Shown: positions 41,908 through 50,584, counted from the stretch's first letter. The stretch: 64,000 bases of DNA from Oxalicibacterium flavum (GCF_014635065.1 NZ_BMCG01000001.1:62001-126000), one strand, 5' to 3'. Notes: generated from the letters alone by a model not told the origin. Translations and numbers: made by a program.

Positions 41908-42414
41908 TCATCGCATCTGCTCGACCAGATACTCATGCGCCCGCTTGAGTTCGCGGTCGACCAGGCTGAGGGAAATGCCAAGCCGCTCGGCGACGTCCTG
42001 TCGCGACCATTCGTCGACCCGGACGAGGATCAGAATGTGGCGTCGGCGTGCCGGCATTTTCTCAATCAGGGCCGCCAGCCGGTCGGCTTCGTATCTCGCC
42101 TCGACCGTGGCGGCCGGACCGGGAATCGGATCCACCAAGCCGAGCAGTACCTGATCGACCTCCTCGCCACTCATATACCGACGCTCGGCACGAATGCGAT
42201 CAAGTGCGGTATTGATCGCCATGCGCATCAAGTAACTGAGCGGGTATTTGACGGGCTCCGTGGGCTCCTTTCCGCTTTCCAGCCGCAGCCATGTTTCCTG
42301 CAGAGCTTCGTTCGCCAAATCGGCACTTCCCAAATGAAGGGTGAGTCGATGCCGCAACTCGTCGTAACGTCCGACCAGGAACTCGCGCAACGTGGTGACA
42401 ATCGAATCGCTCAT
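41908..42414 (-). CDS. ECF sigma factor (FecI/VreI-like)
   Basis: A 168-aa group IV sigma factor with only regions 2 and 4. Region 2 spans about 20-80 (LANEALQETWLRLES, YLMRMAINTALDRIRAERR). Region 4 spans about 112-165 (RRRHILILVRVDEWSRQDVAERLGIS, the last part being the -35-binding helix-turn-helix). It starts 6 bases after the stop of the STN-domain gene and is followed by the FecR gene, so the three form a receptor-sigma-anti-sigma unit. The composite promoters at 52313-52361 and 29374-29422 are the best candidates for its targets. Confidence 0.93.
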   Translation of the reverse strand: MSDSIVTTLREFLVGRYDELRHRLTLHLGSADLANEALQETWLRLESGKEPTEPVKYPLSYLMRMAINTALDRIRAERRYMSGEEVDQVLLGLVDPIPGPAATVEARYEADRLAALIEKMPARRRHILILVRVDEWSRQDVAERLGISLSLVDRELKRAHEYLVEQMR

Positions 42415-42420
42415 GCATGT

Positions 42421-43107
42421 TCACTCTGACTGGCAACCATCCAAGCTCCCCGACTGCGGCAGCAGCAATATGAAGAAGGGTCGCTGCGTATCGGCCGGCA
42501 CCTCGGCTAGGTGCGTGCCACGCAGGGCAGCGACGATAGCCTGATCTCGCCTGGCATCCCCTGTGGTATCGAGCAGATCGACGCGATGGATGCGTCCCTG
42601 CGTATTGACATAAAGACGTATTGCCGCGCGAAAGTCCCTGACAGCCAAAAAGGGATCGCCACAGAACGCATCGCGAATCCCGCGTTGCAGGACAGCGTCG
42701 TACCCCAGCACCCTGGTATCCGTAGCAGCCCCATCGAAATCCGATTGTTCGAGAACGAAAGCGTTGGCTGCGGTAAAGTGCGCGCGCAGACCGGTTCCCA
42801 GCAACAAGATTCGCAATGCCTGGCTTGGCGTGTACCAACCCGACAGCGGTGTCGACCACAGATTGTTCGTGGTGCTGGACAGATAAAGCCCCGACCACCC
42901 GGTGCGCGCGCCAAACATATCAAGTGCCTGTTGCAATGGCAGCGCGGGAATGACGAGGTGAACGCTTCCGGTGGCAGATAACTCATCCTCCACGCCGCTG
43001 GACACGGGTGCCATAGCGGTTGCGGTGCAGGGAAACGAGTGGGAAGCGAGCAATAGCATGCCAATCACTGAAACGAATGCACGGATGAGCGGCCCAGCTC
43101 GTGCCAT
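42421..43107 (-). CDS. STN-domain receptor-like protein fused to a TonB-C-like domain (VreA-like)
   Basis: A 228-aa exported protein: signal peptide (1-33), STN signalling domain (about 50-120, LVIPALPLQQALDMFGARTGW, TPSQALRILLLGTGL), then a TonB-C-like domain (about 155-222, AAIRLYVNTQGRIHRVDL). There is no beta-barrel, so it is not a normal TonB-dependent receptor. This matches the plan of P. aeruginosa VreA, the unusual PUMA3 receptor-like protein that lacks a barrel. It would pass an envelope signal to the FecR protein encoded downstream. The frame extends to 43188; I chose the ATG at 43107 because it begins the signal peptide, with no strong ribosome-binding site for any start. Confidence 0.82.
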   Translation of the reverse strand: MARAGPLIRAFVSVIGMLLLASHSFPCTATAMAPVSSGVEDELSATGSVHLVIPALPLQQALDMFGARTGWSGLYLSSTTNNLWSTPLSGWYTPSQALRILLLGTGLRAHFTAANAFVLEQSDFDGAATDTRVLGYDAVLQRGIRDAFCGDPFLAVRDFRAAIRLYVNTQGRIHRVDLLDTTGDARRDQAIVAALRGTHLAEVPADTQRPFFILLLPQSGSLDGCQSE

Positions 43108-43245
43108 GAGATGAATCGGAGTCAAACAGAAAGGAAGGCGCGGGCAGGAATGCATCCGGCCAAGTCTTGCGTCATCGTAAGTACCCAATGTGACGACGCT
43201 GTGACAGTCGACCTGCCCGTTGCATTGCGGCTTCTGCAGGCGGAT

Positions 43246-43545
43246 TCAGGAAGTGGCGGGATCGTCGTTTCCTTCATCCTCGTTTTCATGAGCAACGGCA
43301 CATGCCCGGTAGATACTGCGTATGTCCTCGTCCGAGATATCGAATTCCAGCATCGTCTCGACGATCACCTGCAACAGCAGGATACGTTGCCGATCGCGCA
43401 CGGCTTGGGCCCGTCTACTGCGCTTTATCTGCCTCGTCAGCCCGTGGGAAAACGACGAGATGGGAGAAGACGTTCTCTGCTCGCCTCCAGTCATGGCGAG
43501 CGAAAAACGACCGCCCATGAGGGGGCCGTTTCTGCCGTCGCTCAT
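43246..43545 (-). CDS. small protein of unknown function, coupled to the YbjN-like gene
   Basis: A 99-aa basic-to-acidic protein that I do not recognise. A central helical part (RQIKRSRRAQAVRDRQRILLLQVIVETMLEF) precedes DISDEDIRSIYRACAVAHENEDEGND. Its ATG overlaps the stop of the YbjN-like gene as TAATG, a sign of translational coupling and hence of a real gene. There is no signal peptide or membrane helix. Position between the secretion operon and the signalling unit suggests a part in one of them. Confidence 0.65.
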   Translation of the reverse strand: MSDGRNGPLMGGRFSLAMTGGEQRTSSPISSFSHGLTRQIKRSRRAQAVRDRQRILLLQVIVETMLEFDISDEDIRSIYRACAVAHENEDEGNDDPATS

Positions 43546-44054
43546 TAGTTCGCGGCCTCGGCCGTCTTCGTTTCGGCTTCAGACGGAACGGCGTCCTTGG
43601 CGTTCTGATCTTCGGCCTTGTAGTTACGCAGATAGAGGAAGAACTGTCCCATCATCTGGGTCCACAACTGCATGGAAAGCTGCAGGTGCGCGACACTGAC
43701 TCCACCAACTGCTACCACGTCCATTTCCAGAACAATGAAATCGCCATGCTTCACCACACGCGCAAAACGCTTGGTGCGGTGCCAGTCGTTGAGAATGCCG
43801 TCCGGCAGACTGCCGCCCTGCACGCGCAACGGGCAGCTCAGCGTCAGGTCTGCGAACCGGCCTTCGCCGACCAGGTTGCCCCACAGTACCTGGAAGCCGA
43901 TACCGTGACTGGCACTGTGCAGCCAGGTCACGCCATCCTTTTCCGTTGTGTGGACCGCGCAGCCTGCGTTCCGAATGGCATCGGCCACCTGTTGCGGAGT
44001 GACTGCCTGCAGCAATTCATCTGCCTTGTCTGCGGAGTTTTCGTTCTTGCTCAT
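43545..44054 (-). CDS. YbjN-like domain protein
   Basis: A 169-aa soluble protein. The central region (TPQQVADAIRNAGCAVHTT, GFQVLWGNL, NDWHRTKRFARVV, FIVLEMDVVAVGGVSVAHLQLSMQLW) fits the YbjN (sensory transduction regulator-like) fold, which resembles type III secretion chaperones. An acidic tail follows. The frame opens at 44078, but AGGAAA sits 6 bases before the ATG at 44054, so that start is preferred. It lies in the TPS operon between the PPIase and the small coupled gene. A chaperone-like role for an exported partner is an inference. Confidence 0.75.
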   Translation of the reverse strand: MSKNENSADKADELLQAVTPQQVADAIRNAGCAVHTTEKDGVTWLHSASHGIGFQVLWGNLVGEGRFADLTLSCPLRVQGGSLPDGILNDWHRTKRFARVVKHGDFIVLEMDVVAVGGVSVAHLQLSMQLWTQMMGQFFLYLRNYKAEDQNAKDAVPSEAETKTAEAAN

Positions 44055-44102
44055 AACGTTTCCTATGGTTTGGTGCAAAAAAAGATGGATCGCCGGAGGC
44101 GT

Positions 44103-45020
44103 TTATTTCTGTAGCGCGGCGTCGAGTGCGGTACTGTCGATCTTCAGCCCTTCGGCCGGGATCAGTTTGGCCAGATATTCCTGAGCCAGCTGTTGGCGGC
44201 GCTGCTCGCGCAGCGCCGCCTGCAGGCGAGGCCTGACCTCTTCAAAGGTGGCAGTCCGTTCAGGCTGCGTTTCCAGCAACTTGACGATGTGATAGCCGCT
44301 TTCCGAACGTACCGGCTCGCCTACGTCTCCCACCTTCATCTTGGCGACGACATCGCGCACCTCCGGCAGCAACTGTGCCAGCGGCAACAGGCCGACATCA
44401 CCGCCACGTTCCGCCGTACGCTTATCCTGCGAATGGGACTTCGCCAGTGCGGCGAAATCTCCGCGACGCGCCTGTGTCGACAGCTTCTTCGCTTCGTCGC
44501 GCTGCCTGTCGGCGGAAGACGAGCCGTCATGCGCCAGGTAAATTTGCGCAACGCGATACATAACGGGCAGCTTGAAGTTGCCCTTGGCCTTCTCGTACGC
44601 GTCCTTCAGTTCCGCCTCGGAAGGATAATCGGCAGGAACCTGGGAAACGGATTCGATATAGGTGGTCGTGATCACCCGCTCAGTCACGTCCTTGACGGCC
44701 AGGTCGATACGTTCCCTGATTTCGGGACGGTTTGACCAGCCGTTCTTCTTCGCCTCGTTCAGCAGGACTTCCGCTGCGAGACGCTGGCGCAACCAGTTCT
44801 CGACTCCCGCGCGATTGCCGCGGATCGCCGCACGTTCTGCGTCCGGCATGCCTTGCAGCATACGCGCGATCTCGTTTTGTCCGATCGATGCGCTGCCCAG
44901 CGTGGCTACGGGCTTGTCACCGGCAACGGTCTGTGCGGTGCTGATGCCAATGGCCGATAACATGACGACGCCTGCCAGGGAACGGATCAGCGGCATCAAC
45001 GTTCTGTTCTTGTATTTCAA
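44103..45020 (-). CDS. periplasmic parvulin-type peptidyl-prolyl isomerase
   Basis: A 305-aa exported PPIase. Signal peptide (cleavage near STA-Q, residue 29), a helical SurA/PrsA-like N-domain (about 38-135) and a parvulin domain (about 150-260, MYRVAQIYLA, GDFAALAKSHSQDKRTAERGGDVG, GDVGEPVRSESGYHIVKLL). A C-terminal helix closes the chaperone fold. I chose the TTG at 45020 because GTAGGAG lies 6 bases before it; ATG at 44996 is the alternative. In Bordetella the parvulin Par27 helps FHA through the periplasm, and the P. aeruginosa pdt locus also has a PpiC-type gene, so a dedicated TpsA chaperone is likely. Confidence 0.9.
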   Translation of the reverse strand: MKYKNRTLMPLIRSLAGVVMLSAIGISTAQTVAGDKPVATLGSASIGQNEIARMLQGMPDAERAAIRGNRAGVENWLRQRLAAEVLLNEAKKNGWSNRPEIRERIDLAVKDVTERVITTTYIESVSQVPADYPSEAELKDAYEKAKGNFKLPVMYRVAQIYLAHDGSSSADRQRDEAKKLSTQARRGDFAALAKSHSQDKRTAERGGDVGLLPLAQLLPEVRDVVAKMKVGDVGEPVRSESGYHIVKLLETQPERTATFEEVRPRLQAALREQRRQQLAQEYLAKLIPAEGLKIDSTALDAALQK

Positions 45021-45103
45021 TTTCGACTCCTACGGGATTCAATGCGTTTCGATATACGCAGACATGGCTCGGGAATATCGCAGCAGCGCCTGCCGCCGGG
45101 AAA

Positions 45104-45805
45104 TCATTGTCCCGCCGGGGCAGATACTGGAACCGCTACAGCACGAACGTCGAATTTTCCTTCGTACAGCTTGTCACCGTACTCCTGAGCGATCTGTTCA
45201 AGCTTGACGCGGCTTTCGTCCGCAAACGGCTGTCGTCCGCGCAACAGAGTGCTGGCATCCATTGTTTCGTATGCCCGCAGTATGTCCTGGCTGACCGAAT
45301 AAAGACGCGCATTCTTTTCCTCGCACTGCGCAACGGCAGCGATTCTTGCGGCTTCTTCACGCGACAGCCTTTGACGTTCTGCCTCGGAGGAACGCGCCAG
45401 CTTCACCAACTCGTCATGGGCATGCTTGTACTGGGCCAACTGCTCGTTGGCCTTGGTCAGCTCGGTGCGTTGGCGTTCGCCGCTTGCCTTCGCATGACGC
45501 TCGGCAGCCTGGCTGCGCGCAAGTTCCTTCTTGAGCTTTTCCGTGTCACCGGCCGGCGCAGTCGGTGCTGCGCCCACGCCGGCAACAGCCGAACCTCCGC
45601 CCTTCAGAACTGCCAGTTCGTTCTGCGCCTGCTGCAACTGGCTTGTCGTGATGCGCAACTGCGCGCGCAGACGGTCTTCCATGGTCTGTCCCTGCTGCGC
45701 ATGCGCGGAGAAAGCCGTCATCGCGACCAGCCCACCCGCCAGCAACACAGTCTTGCCACCCGTCCGGGCGGCAATCTTTTTCATCTGTGGAAAAAACGTA
45801 TTCAT
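45104..45805 (-). CDS. exported coiled-coil protein
   Basis: A 233-aa protein with a signal peptide (cleavage near AHA-Q, residue 36) and a long predicted coiled coil. The coil spans about 40-70 (MEDRLRAQLRITTSQLQQAQNELAVL) and about 88-170 (KKELARSQAAERHAKASGER, QRLSREEAARIAAVAQCEEKN). A Gly/Ala/Pro linker lies between the two parts. No enzyme motif is visible. It lies 12 bases after the putative porin gene, whose own N-terminus is also helical, so the two may interact in the periplasm. Function unknown. Confidence 0.75.
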   Translation of the reverse strand: MNTFFPQMKKIAARTGGKTVLLAGGLVAMTAFSAHAQQGQTMEDRLRAQLRITTSQLQQAQNELAVLKGGGSAVAGVGAAPTAPAGDTEKLKKELARSQAAERHAKASGERQRTELTKANEQLAQYKHAHDELVKLARSSEAERQRLSREEAARIAAVAQCEEKNARLYSVSQDILRAYETMDASTLLRGRQPFADESRVKLEQIAQEYGDKLYEGKFDVRAVAVPVSAPAGQ

Positions 45806-45817
45806 CGTGTTCCCCGA

Positions 45818-47599
45818 TCAGAAGCGTGTGTTGAGTTCGAGTTGCAGCAGATCGATCGCATAAGGCTGGCCGTGTACTTCCTTGCTGGACATCCAGCGAC
45901 CGCTCAGCGTTGTATTCTTGTCGAACGCATAGGTGGTTCCCAGCGTATAGCCGCGTGCATTTGTGCCGCCGAGATGGAACGAAGAATCGTTGTAACCATC
46001 CGGCATGGAATCGGCCTCGATGTACTTGTAACTGGCCATCATGTTCCATTCCCCCTTTTCGCTGGGCGCAGGTTTGCCGAACGTCGCCTGCAGCATGTAC
46101 GCATTGCCGCCGCTGCGGAACGCAGATCGATCGGTGCCGCCGGAACCGTCGAAGTTGTTGACGATACCGCCGTTTGCGCGCGCAAACATCTCGTCCGCAT
46201 CGTAGTCTAGGTTACGAATATAATTCGCATCCAGTCGCAATGGATAACCATTCATGATCCTGGTCTCCCAGCGCGCATTGAGATCCAGCAGGCGGAATTT
46301 GGAAGCGAGTCCGAGATACTGCGGCTGCGCCGTGCTGGCAGGGTCTAGCGGATTCAATGCGATATTGCGCAACAGCATCAGGGTATTGCCGCGTTGCATG
46401 AAAGCCGGACGCGTCCAATCCGTGCTGCACGCAGTGTCCTGTCCCGAATACAGATAGCAAGGGTCGGATAACTTGCCCGCTACATTCTTGAACTCGTAGT
46501 AGGCGGCAGCGCCTCTGAACGAATTGGTCTGGTCCAGTTTCCAGTTGGCTCCAACCTGCGCGCCAAGAAGCCACTTGGTTTCACTGGACATCTTGTCACC
46601 CTTGTTTCCAGGGAACTTGTCGGACGAGTACTCAAGAGGGATCACGCCGATCGTTCCGAACAGCGAAACACGCTCGTTACTCAGCTTGCGGTTGAACTGA
46701 GCCGCCAAGCCGTCAAAGTTGAGATCGTTCGAGAACAGGATGTCGGTCGAATAGAACGGATTGCCGAACCGGCCGCCGGTGATCTTCAGCCAGTCGGCAG
46801 GCTGGTGCGAAAACCATGCCTGGTCGAGCCAGACGCTCTTCTTCTCGAGACCGCCGCCCAGCGTCTGCGTGGTGGATACGGGGCTGTCGTCGTTGCCGGT
46901 CGCCAGACGCACGCCGGCCGAAGTCTGTTCCGTGATGTCGGCGATGACACCTAACCTTGCGCGCGCCTTCCATTGGTTTTTGCGATCCTGACGCGTGTTG
47001 AGCTGCGGTGGCAGCACTGTGTTGCTGTTTGGATTGATGTCGTAGGCGTTGCCATTGTTGATCGCGGCCCAGTCGACCATGCCAAGATTGTCGTTACTGT
47101 CAGAATAGAAACGCGATTCATTGCGCAGACGAACATCGCCTTCGACCCGGATACGCTTGGTCCACTCCGGCGTTTCATTCGGCGCAGCCCATCCTTCACT
47201 GCGCGCCTGCGCCATGATTTGCCCCTTCACCTCGTCGCGAATCTTGTCGCGTACCGCCTGCGAGACGTAGGGCACACGCACATCTCCCGGCTCGACCTTC
47301 GGCTGAGCCGACGCCACAGGTGCGGCTGCCTGGCGTAAAGCCTGCTGGGCAGCAATGTGTTCCGTCTGAGCCTGAGCCAGCAGCGCCTCGCCAACATCCT
47401 TCTTCAGCGCGCCGCTGTCGATCAGACCACGAATGAGCTTGACCATGGCGCTTTCGGTTGCGACATCTGCCTGCGCATGAGCCGAGCCGCCAGCCGCCAT
47501 GAATGCAATCGCCGAAGCGACAGCGATCGCCTGCACATTGCGGAGCAGAGGCTTCCGTTCACACGTGGCAGACTGTTGAGATGAGATTGAGCGTTTCAT
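45818..47599 (-). CDS. putative outer-membrane porin
   Basis: A 593-aa protein: signal peptide (cleavage near AHA-QAD), a helical N-terminal region (about 45-130, IRGLIDSGALKKDVGEALLAQAQ) that may bind peptidoglycan or form a coiled coil, then a beta-barrel. The barrel shows WTKRIRVEGDVRLRNESRF and alternating strands, and ends in aromatic ELNTRF, the C-terminal Phe signal for BAM insertion. This fits the putative-porin (Porin_5-like) family. A GTG at 47611 would add 4 residues; I prefer ATG at 47599. It sits next to tonB-exbD, so it might be a channel energised or gated with them, or help surface fixation of TpsA. Confidence 0.82.
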   Translation of the reverse strand: MKRSISSQQSATCERKPLLRNVQAIAVASAIAFMAAGGSAHAQADVATESAMVKLIRGLIDSGALKKDVGEALLAQAQTEHIAAQQALRQAAAPVASAQPKVEPGDVRVPYVSQAVRDKIRDEVKGQIMAQARSEGWAAPNETPEWTKRIRVEGDVRLRNESRFYSDSNDNLGMVDWAAINNGNAYDINPNSNTVLPPQLNTRQDRKNQWKARARLGVIADITEQTSAGVRLATGNDDSPVSTTQTLGGGLEKKSVWLDQAWFSHQPADWLKITGGRFGNPFYSTDILFSNDLNFDGLAAQFNRKLSNERVSLFGTIGVIPLEYSSDKFPGNKGDKMSSETKWLLGAQVGANWKLDQTNSFRGAAAYYEFKNVAGKLSDPCYLYSGQDTACSTDWTRPAFMQRGNTLMLLRNIALNPLDPASTAQPQYLGLASKFRLLDLNARWETRIMNGYPLRLDANYIRNLDYDADEMFARANGGIVNNFDGSGGTDRSAFRSGGNAYMLQATFGKPAPSEKGEWNMMASYKYIEADSMPDGYNDSSFHLGGTNARGYTLGTTYAFDKNTTLSGRWMSSKEVHGQPYAIDLLQLELNTRF

Positions 47600-47640
47600 A
47601 CTTTCTTTCACAAATGGGATTGAACTTGCCGGTGAACCGA

Positions 47641-48330
47641 TTAGCCGGGACGACGTCCCTTGCTGGAAATGCGGACCGGGAATTTCTGCGTGGTCGATGG
47701 CGGAGCGCCGCTGTCGAACTCACCAATGACAGCCAGTACCGCTTCGTCGATGGCGGGATTGCCACTGCTTTTGACGAGTTCAACGCGCACTGTCCTGCCT
47801 TGCGCATCGAGCCAGACGTTGTAGCGAATGTCCTCAAAAGCCAGTTTCCTGGTACGAGCGTCACGTTGAAGGGCATTCTGGAATCCATGCGCCAGGAAAC
47901 TGGAGTAAGAACCCATGCCGCCGCCACTGCCGGTCATGCCACCACCGCGGCCGGCTGCGATGCCAAACGAGTCCGTACCAGCCTGCGCCTCACCGTCGAT
48001 GGTCACTGCCTCGCCCGGTTCAGGCGCTGGCGGTGCATCATCCGGCGTATCGACAGGACTCGGCTCTGGTTCCGGCACCACTTCCGGCTCCGGTTCCGGC
48101 TCGGGTTCCGGCACCTTTTCAGGCTCTGGCGGTGGAGGCGGCGGAGGCGGCAGCATCAGCATTGGCGGCGTAGCGACTTCACGTCGGGTACTGGCGGTAT
48201 CCGACAGCAAGTACCATGTCAGTGCGGCCAACACGATCAGTACCGCCGCACCGATCGCATATCCTCCCCAGCGGCGCCAGAAGCTTCTGGCCTTCGATGG
48301 CGGGAATGAAGTTGAATCACGACGAATCAC
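47641..48330 (-). CDS. tonB: TonB family energy transducer
   Basis: A 229-aa TonB: a short basic N-terminus, one membrane helix (about 21-42), a Pro/Glu-rich spacer (about 55-105, PPPPPPPPEPEKVPEPEPEP) and a C-terminal TonB domain (about 145-225, IRYNVWLDAQGRTVRVELV). It should couple proton flow through the adjacent ExbB-like and ExbD proteins to an outer-membrane partner. The start is GTG at 48330 with an AGGGGAG ribosome-binding site. It lies 10 bases after exbD. The partner may be the putative porin, TpsB or the VreA-like protein; no TonB-dependent receptor gene is present in the window. Confidence 0.9.
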   Translation of the reverse strand: MIRRDSTSFPPSKARSFWRRWGGYAIGAAVLIVLAALTWYLLSDTASTRREVATPPMLMLPPPPPPPPEPEKVPEPEPEPEPEVVPEPEPSPVDTPDDAPPAPEPGEAVTIDGEAQAGTDSFGIAAGRGGGMTGSGGGMGSYSSFLAHGFQNALQRDARTRKLAFEDIRYNVWLDAQGRTVRVELVKSSGNPAIDEAVLAVIGEFDSGAPPSTTQKFPVRISSKGRRPG

Positions 48331-48340
48331 ATCACTCCCC

Positions 48341-48751
48341 TCAAGTTGCCTTGCCCGTCACCAGACCAACCTGATTCAGGTCGATACGACGCAGCAGATC
48401 CAGAACTTCCACCACCTTGGCGTACTGGACCGAGGCATCCCCGCGCACGATGACGGGGAAATCCGGTGTCAGCGCCTTTTCCGTGCGCAGCCGTTCTTCG
48501 AGCTCCGGCAGCGTCACCGGGTAAGCGTCGAGAAATACCTGTCCCGCGTTATCCACCGTGATTGCCTTGGTCTTCGGCTTTTCCAGCGCAACCGATGAGC
48601 TTGCCTTGGGCAGATCGACCTGTATGCCCGGGATGCTGGCATTACTGGTGAGGATGAAGATAACCAGTACCACCAGCAGCACGTCCACGAACGGAGTGAT
48701 ATTGATCCCGCCAGAGCGCTTCTTGATGCCGAACTTCGCTGCGTTTGCCAT
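48341..48751 (-). CDS. exbD: ExbD family proton channel subunit
   Basis: A 136-aa ExbD/TolR protein: a cytosolic N-terminus, one membrane helix (about 21-40) carrying Asp23 (TPFVDVLLVVLVIF), the proton-carrying residue of the family, and a periplasmic domain (about 45-136). Start at the ATG at 48751, although the frame is open further upstream in the ExbB gene. It lies 13 bases after the ExbB fusion and 10 before tonB. Confidence 0.93.
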   Translation of the reverse strand: MANAAKFGIKKRSGGINITPFVDVLLVVLVIFILTSNASIPGIQVDLPKASSSVALEKPKTKAITVDNAGQVFLDAYPVTLPELEERLRTEKALTPDFPVIVRGDASVQYAKVVEVLDLLRRIDLNQVGLVTGKAT

Positions 48752-48764
48752 GATCGTGTGCTCC

Positions 48765-50540
48765 TCAGGCGCGTTGCGCCACGGAGCGGAGCTGACGGCC
48801 TTCGCCCTGCTCTTCCGCCAGGCGGGTAGCGAACTCGTCCACGAACACGGCCATGTCAGCGCTGATAGCTTCCGCACGCGCCGCCAGCCAGTTGTAGCCG
48901 AACAGCGCCGGGATCGCGACACCGAGGCCCGCCGCAGTACACAGCAGTGCCGCGGCCATGCCTGGCGCAACCGAATTGATATCCACGGCGCCCGCCATCG
49001 CAGCCACCACGAACACCAGCATGATGCCAATGACGGTACCGAACAGACCGACATACGGCGCGCCCTCAATTGCGGTAGAGAGCCAGTTCATGCGGTTTGC
49101 CATGCGTTCGTTCTCACGCACCATCACGCCATCCATCGCCGCGCGAATGGCACCGATGGTCGTTTCCGAGACGGCGTTCATGTCATAGCCACGTTCATGG
49201 CGGCGGTTCATCTCGTTGATGGCAACCGCATACAGGCGCCACAGCGACGAATCACGCTTGATGTCTGCGCCAAGCCGTCCGGCTACTGCAAGCTGTTCAA
49301 GCGGTGCACCGGCAGTCTGGTGGAAGTGCTCCATGAACTCCGCATTGGCACGAGAGATCGCGCCATACGTACGGCTCTTGTTGATCATGATGGCCCAAGA
49401 AGCGGCCATCATCAGCCCCAGCACGATGACCACCAGCCAGGCGTCAAGCGGCATGGCCGAGAGGATGAAGCCGAAGTGGCTCTTGCCGGCCTGCTGCTCG
49501 TCCACGCCAAACGTCGTCAGGCGCGATTCCGAGCCTTGCGACACGGCGTCGGCCATCACCAGTCCTTCGGGGCGCGCCACCTTGGACAGGCGCAACTCGT
49601 CAATGGCGCCAGTGAACTGACGGAATTCGCCCGAGGCGCTTTCTACATCGTCGCCCACAGCAGCAACGGTATTCATAGCCGGCAGCGCTACAGGGAGCGA
49701 CACGCTGGGACGTCCACCGACATACATGACGACGTTGGCAGCATCGGCGGTCACGGCAATGTGCGACCACTGCTCTGCACGGACCGGCTGACCAGGCGCA
49801 GTACGCTGGCCGTTCACCTGGACGAACGGAATACCCGAGTCGATACCGATCAACAAGGAGTTGGCGCCGTCGCGACGCGCGTAGAGAAGTTGCTGCGGAC
49901 CGAGCTGGTCCGGACGCACCCATGCCGAGAAAGAGAACGGCGCACCCGCCTCCTGCTTGAGCGATGGCGAAGCCGGAAGCATCAGAGGCGCGGCGCCGAG
50001 CTGCACACCCTTGCCGATCACGGTGCCGTCGATGACGGGAACGGTGGTCTGCGCGTTGTTGCCATAGGCAGTGGTATCTCTTGCGGGAACGTTCGCTTCG
50101 CCGAAGTGATAGATCAGTGTGTAGTCCGGATCAAAGGTACGCTGGCCATTGCCCGATGCCGGCGCCTTGGCATTGCCGTAGTACATCCACAACGGTTGCG
50201 GTGCGGCCGCCGAGACCGCCGGCATATCAACCCAGATCAGTGCGATGCCGAGCAGCGGATCGAATTGTTCGATCTGGTGATTGAGCACGACCTTGTCGTC
50301 GCTGGTAACAAAGCGAATGTCCGCACCGGTCTCGCTGGCATCGGCAAACGAGAAGTTGCCCGTATGCAGACGCACCAGTACCGGCGTACGTCCTGCATCC
50401 GCACCGAGCGCGGCACCCTGCGGGCCGGCATCGATGGTCACTTGTTTACGATATGCCCAGTCGGGCTGCCACCAGGCATGGGCCAGGTTAGGAACGATTG
50501 TGCTCATCAATGTCAGCACAAGAAAAAGAATGCGTCGCAT
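48765..50540 (-). CDS. DUF2341-LamG-ExbB fusion protein
   Basis: A 591-aa fusion. After a signal peptide (1-22) comes a DUF2341 domain (about 25-130, with VLVRLHTGNF, PLWMYYGNAKA). A LamG/concanavalin-like domain follows (about 140-330, FSFSAWVRPDQ, WSHIAVTADA, GAIDELRLSK). The ExbB/TolQ/MotA proton channel part (about 360-591) has three membrane helices (LVVIVLGLMMAASWAIM, YVGLFGTVIGIMLVFVV and LCTAAGLGVAIPALFGYN). It puts a sugar-binding-like module in the periplasm on a TonB-motor stator. GGAG precedes the ATG at 50540; an in-frame start at 50588 would spoil the signal peptide. ExbD and TonB follow, so the three form one motor. Confidence 0.88.
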   Translation of the reverse strand: MRRILFLVLTLMSTIVPNLAHAWWQPDWAYRKQVTIDAGPQGAALGADAGRTPVLVRLHTGNFSFADASETGADIRFVTSDDKVVLNHQIEQFDPLLGIALIWVDMPAVSAAAPQPLWMYYGNAKAPASGNGQRTFDPDYTLIYHFGEANVPARDTTAYGNNAQTTVPVIDGTVIGKGVQLGAAPLMLPASPSLKQEAGAPFSFSAWVRPDQLGPQQLLYARRDGANSLLIGIDSGIPFVQVNGQRTAPGQPVRAEQWSHIAVTADAANVVMYVGGRPSVSLPVALPAMNTVAAVGDDVESASGEFRQFTGAIDELRLSKVARPEGLVMADAVSQGSESRLTTFGVDEQQAGKSHFGFILSAMPLDAWLVVIVLGLMMAASWAIMINKSRTYGAISRANAEFMEHFHQTAGAPLEQLAVAGRLGADIKRDSSLWRLYAVAINEMNRRHERGYDMNAVSETTIGAIRAAMDGVMVRENERMANRMNWLSTAIEGAPYVGLFGTVIGIMLVFVVAAMAGAVDINSVAPGMAAALLCTAAGLGVAIPALFGYNWLAARAEAISADMAVFVDEFATRLAEEQGEGRQLRSVAQRA

Positions 50541-50584
50541 GGGTTGGTTCTCCGAGAACTGATGTGGAATGTCTACAAAAGGGT

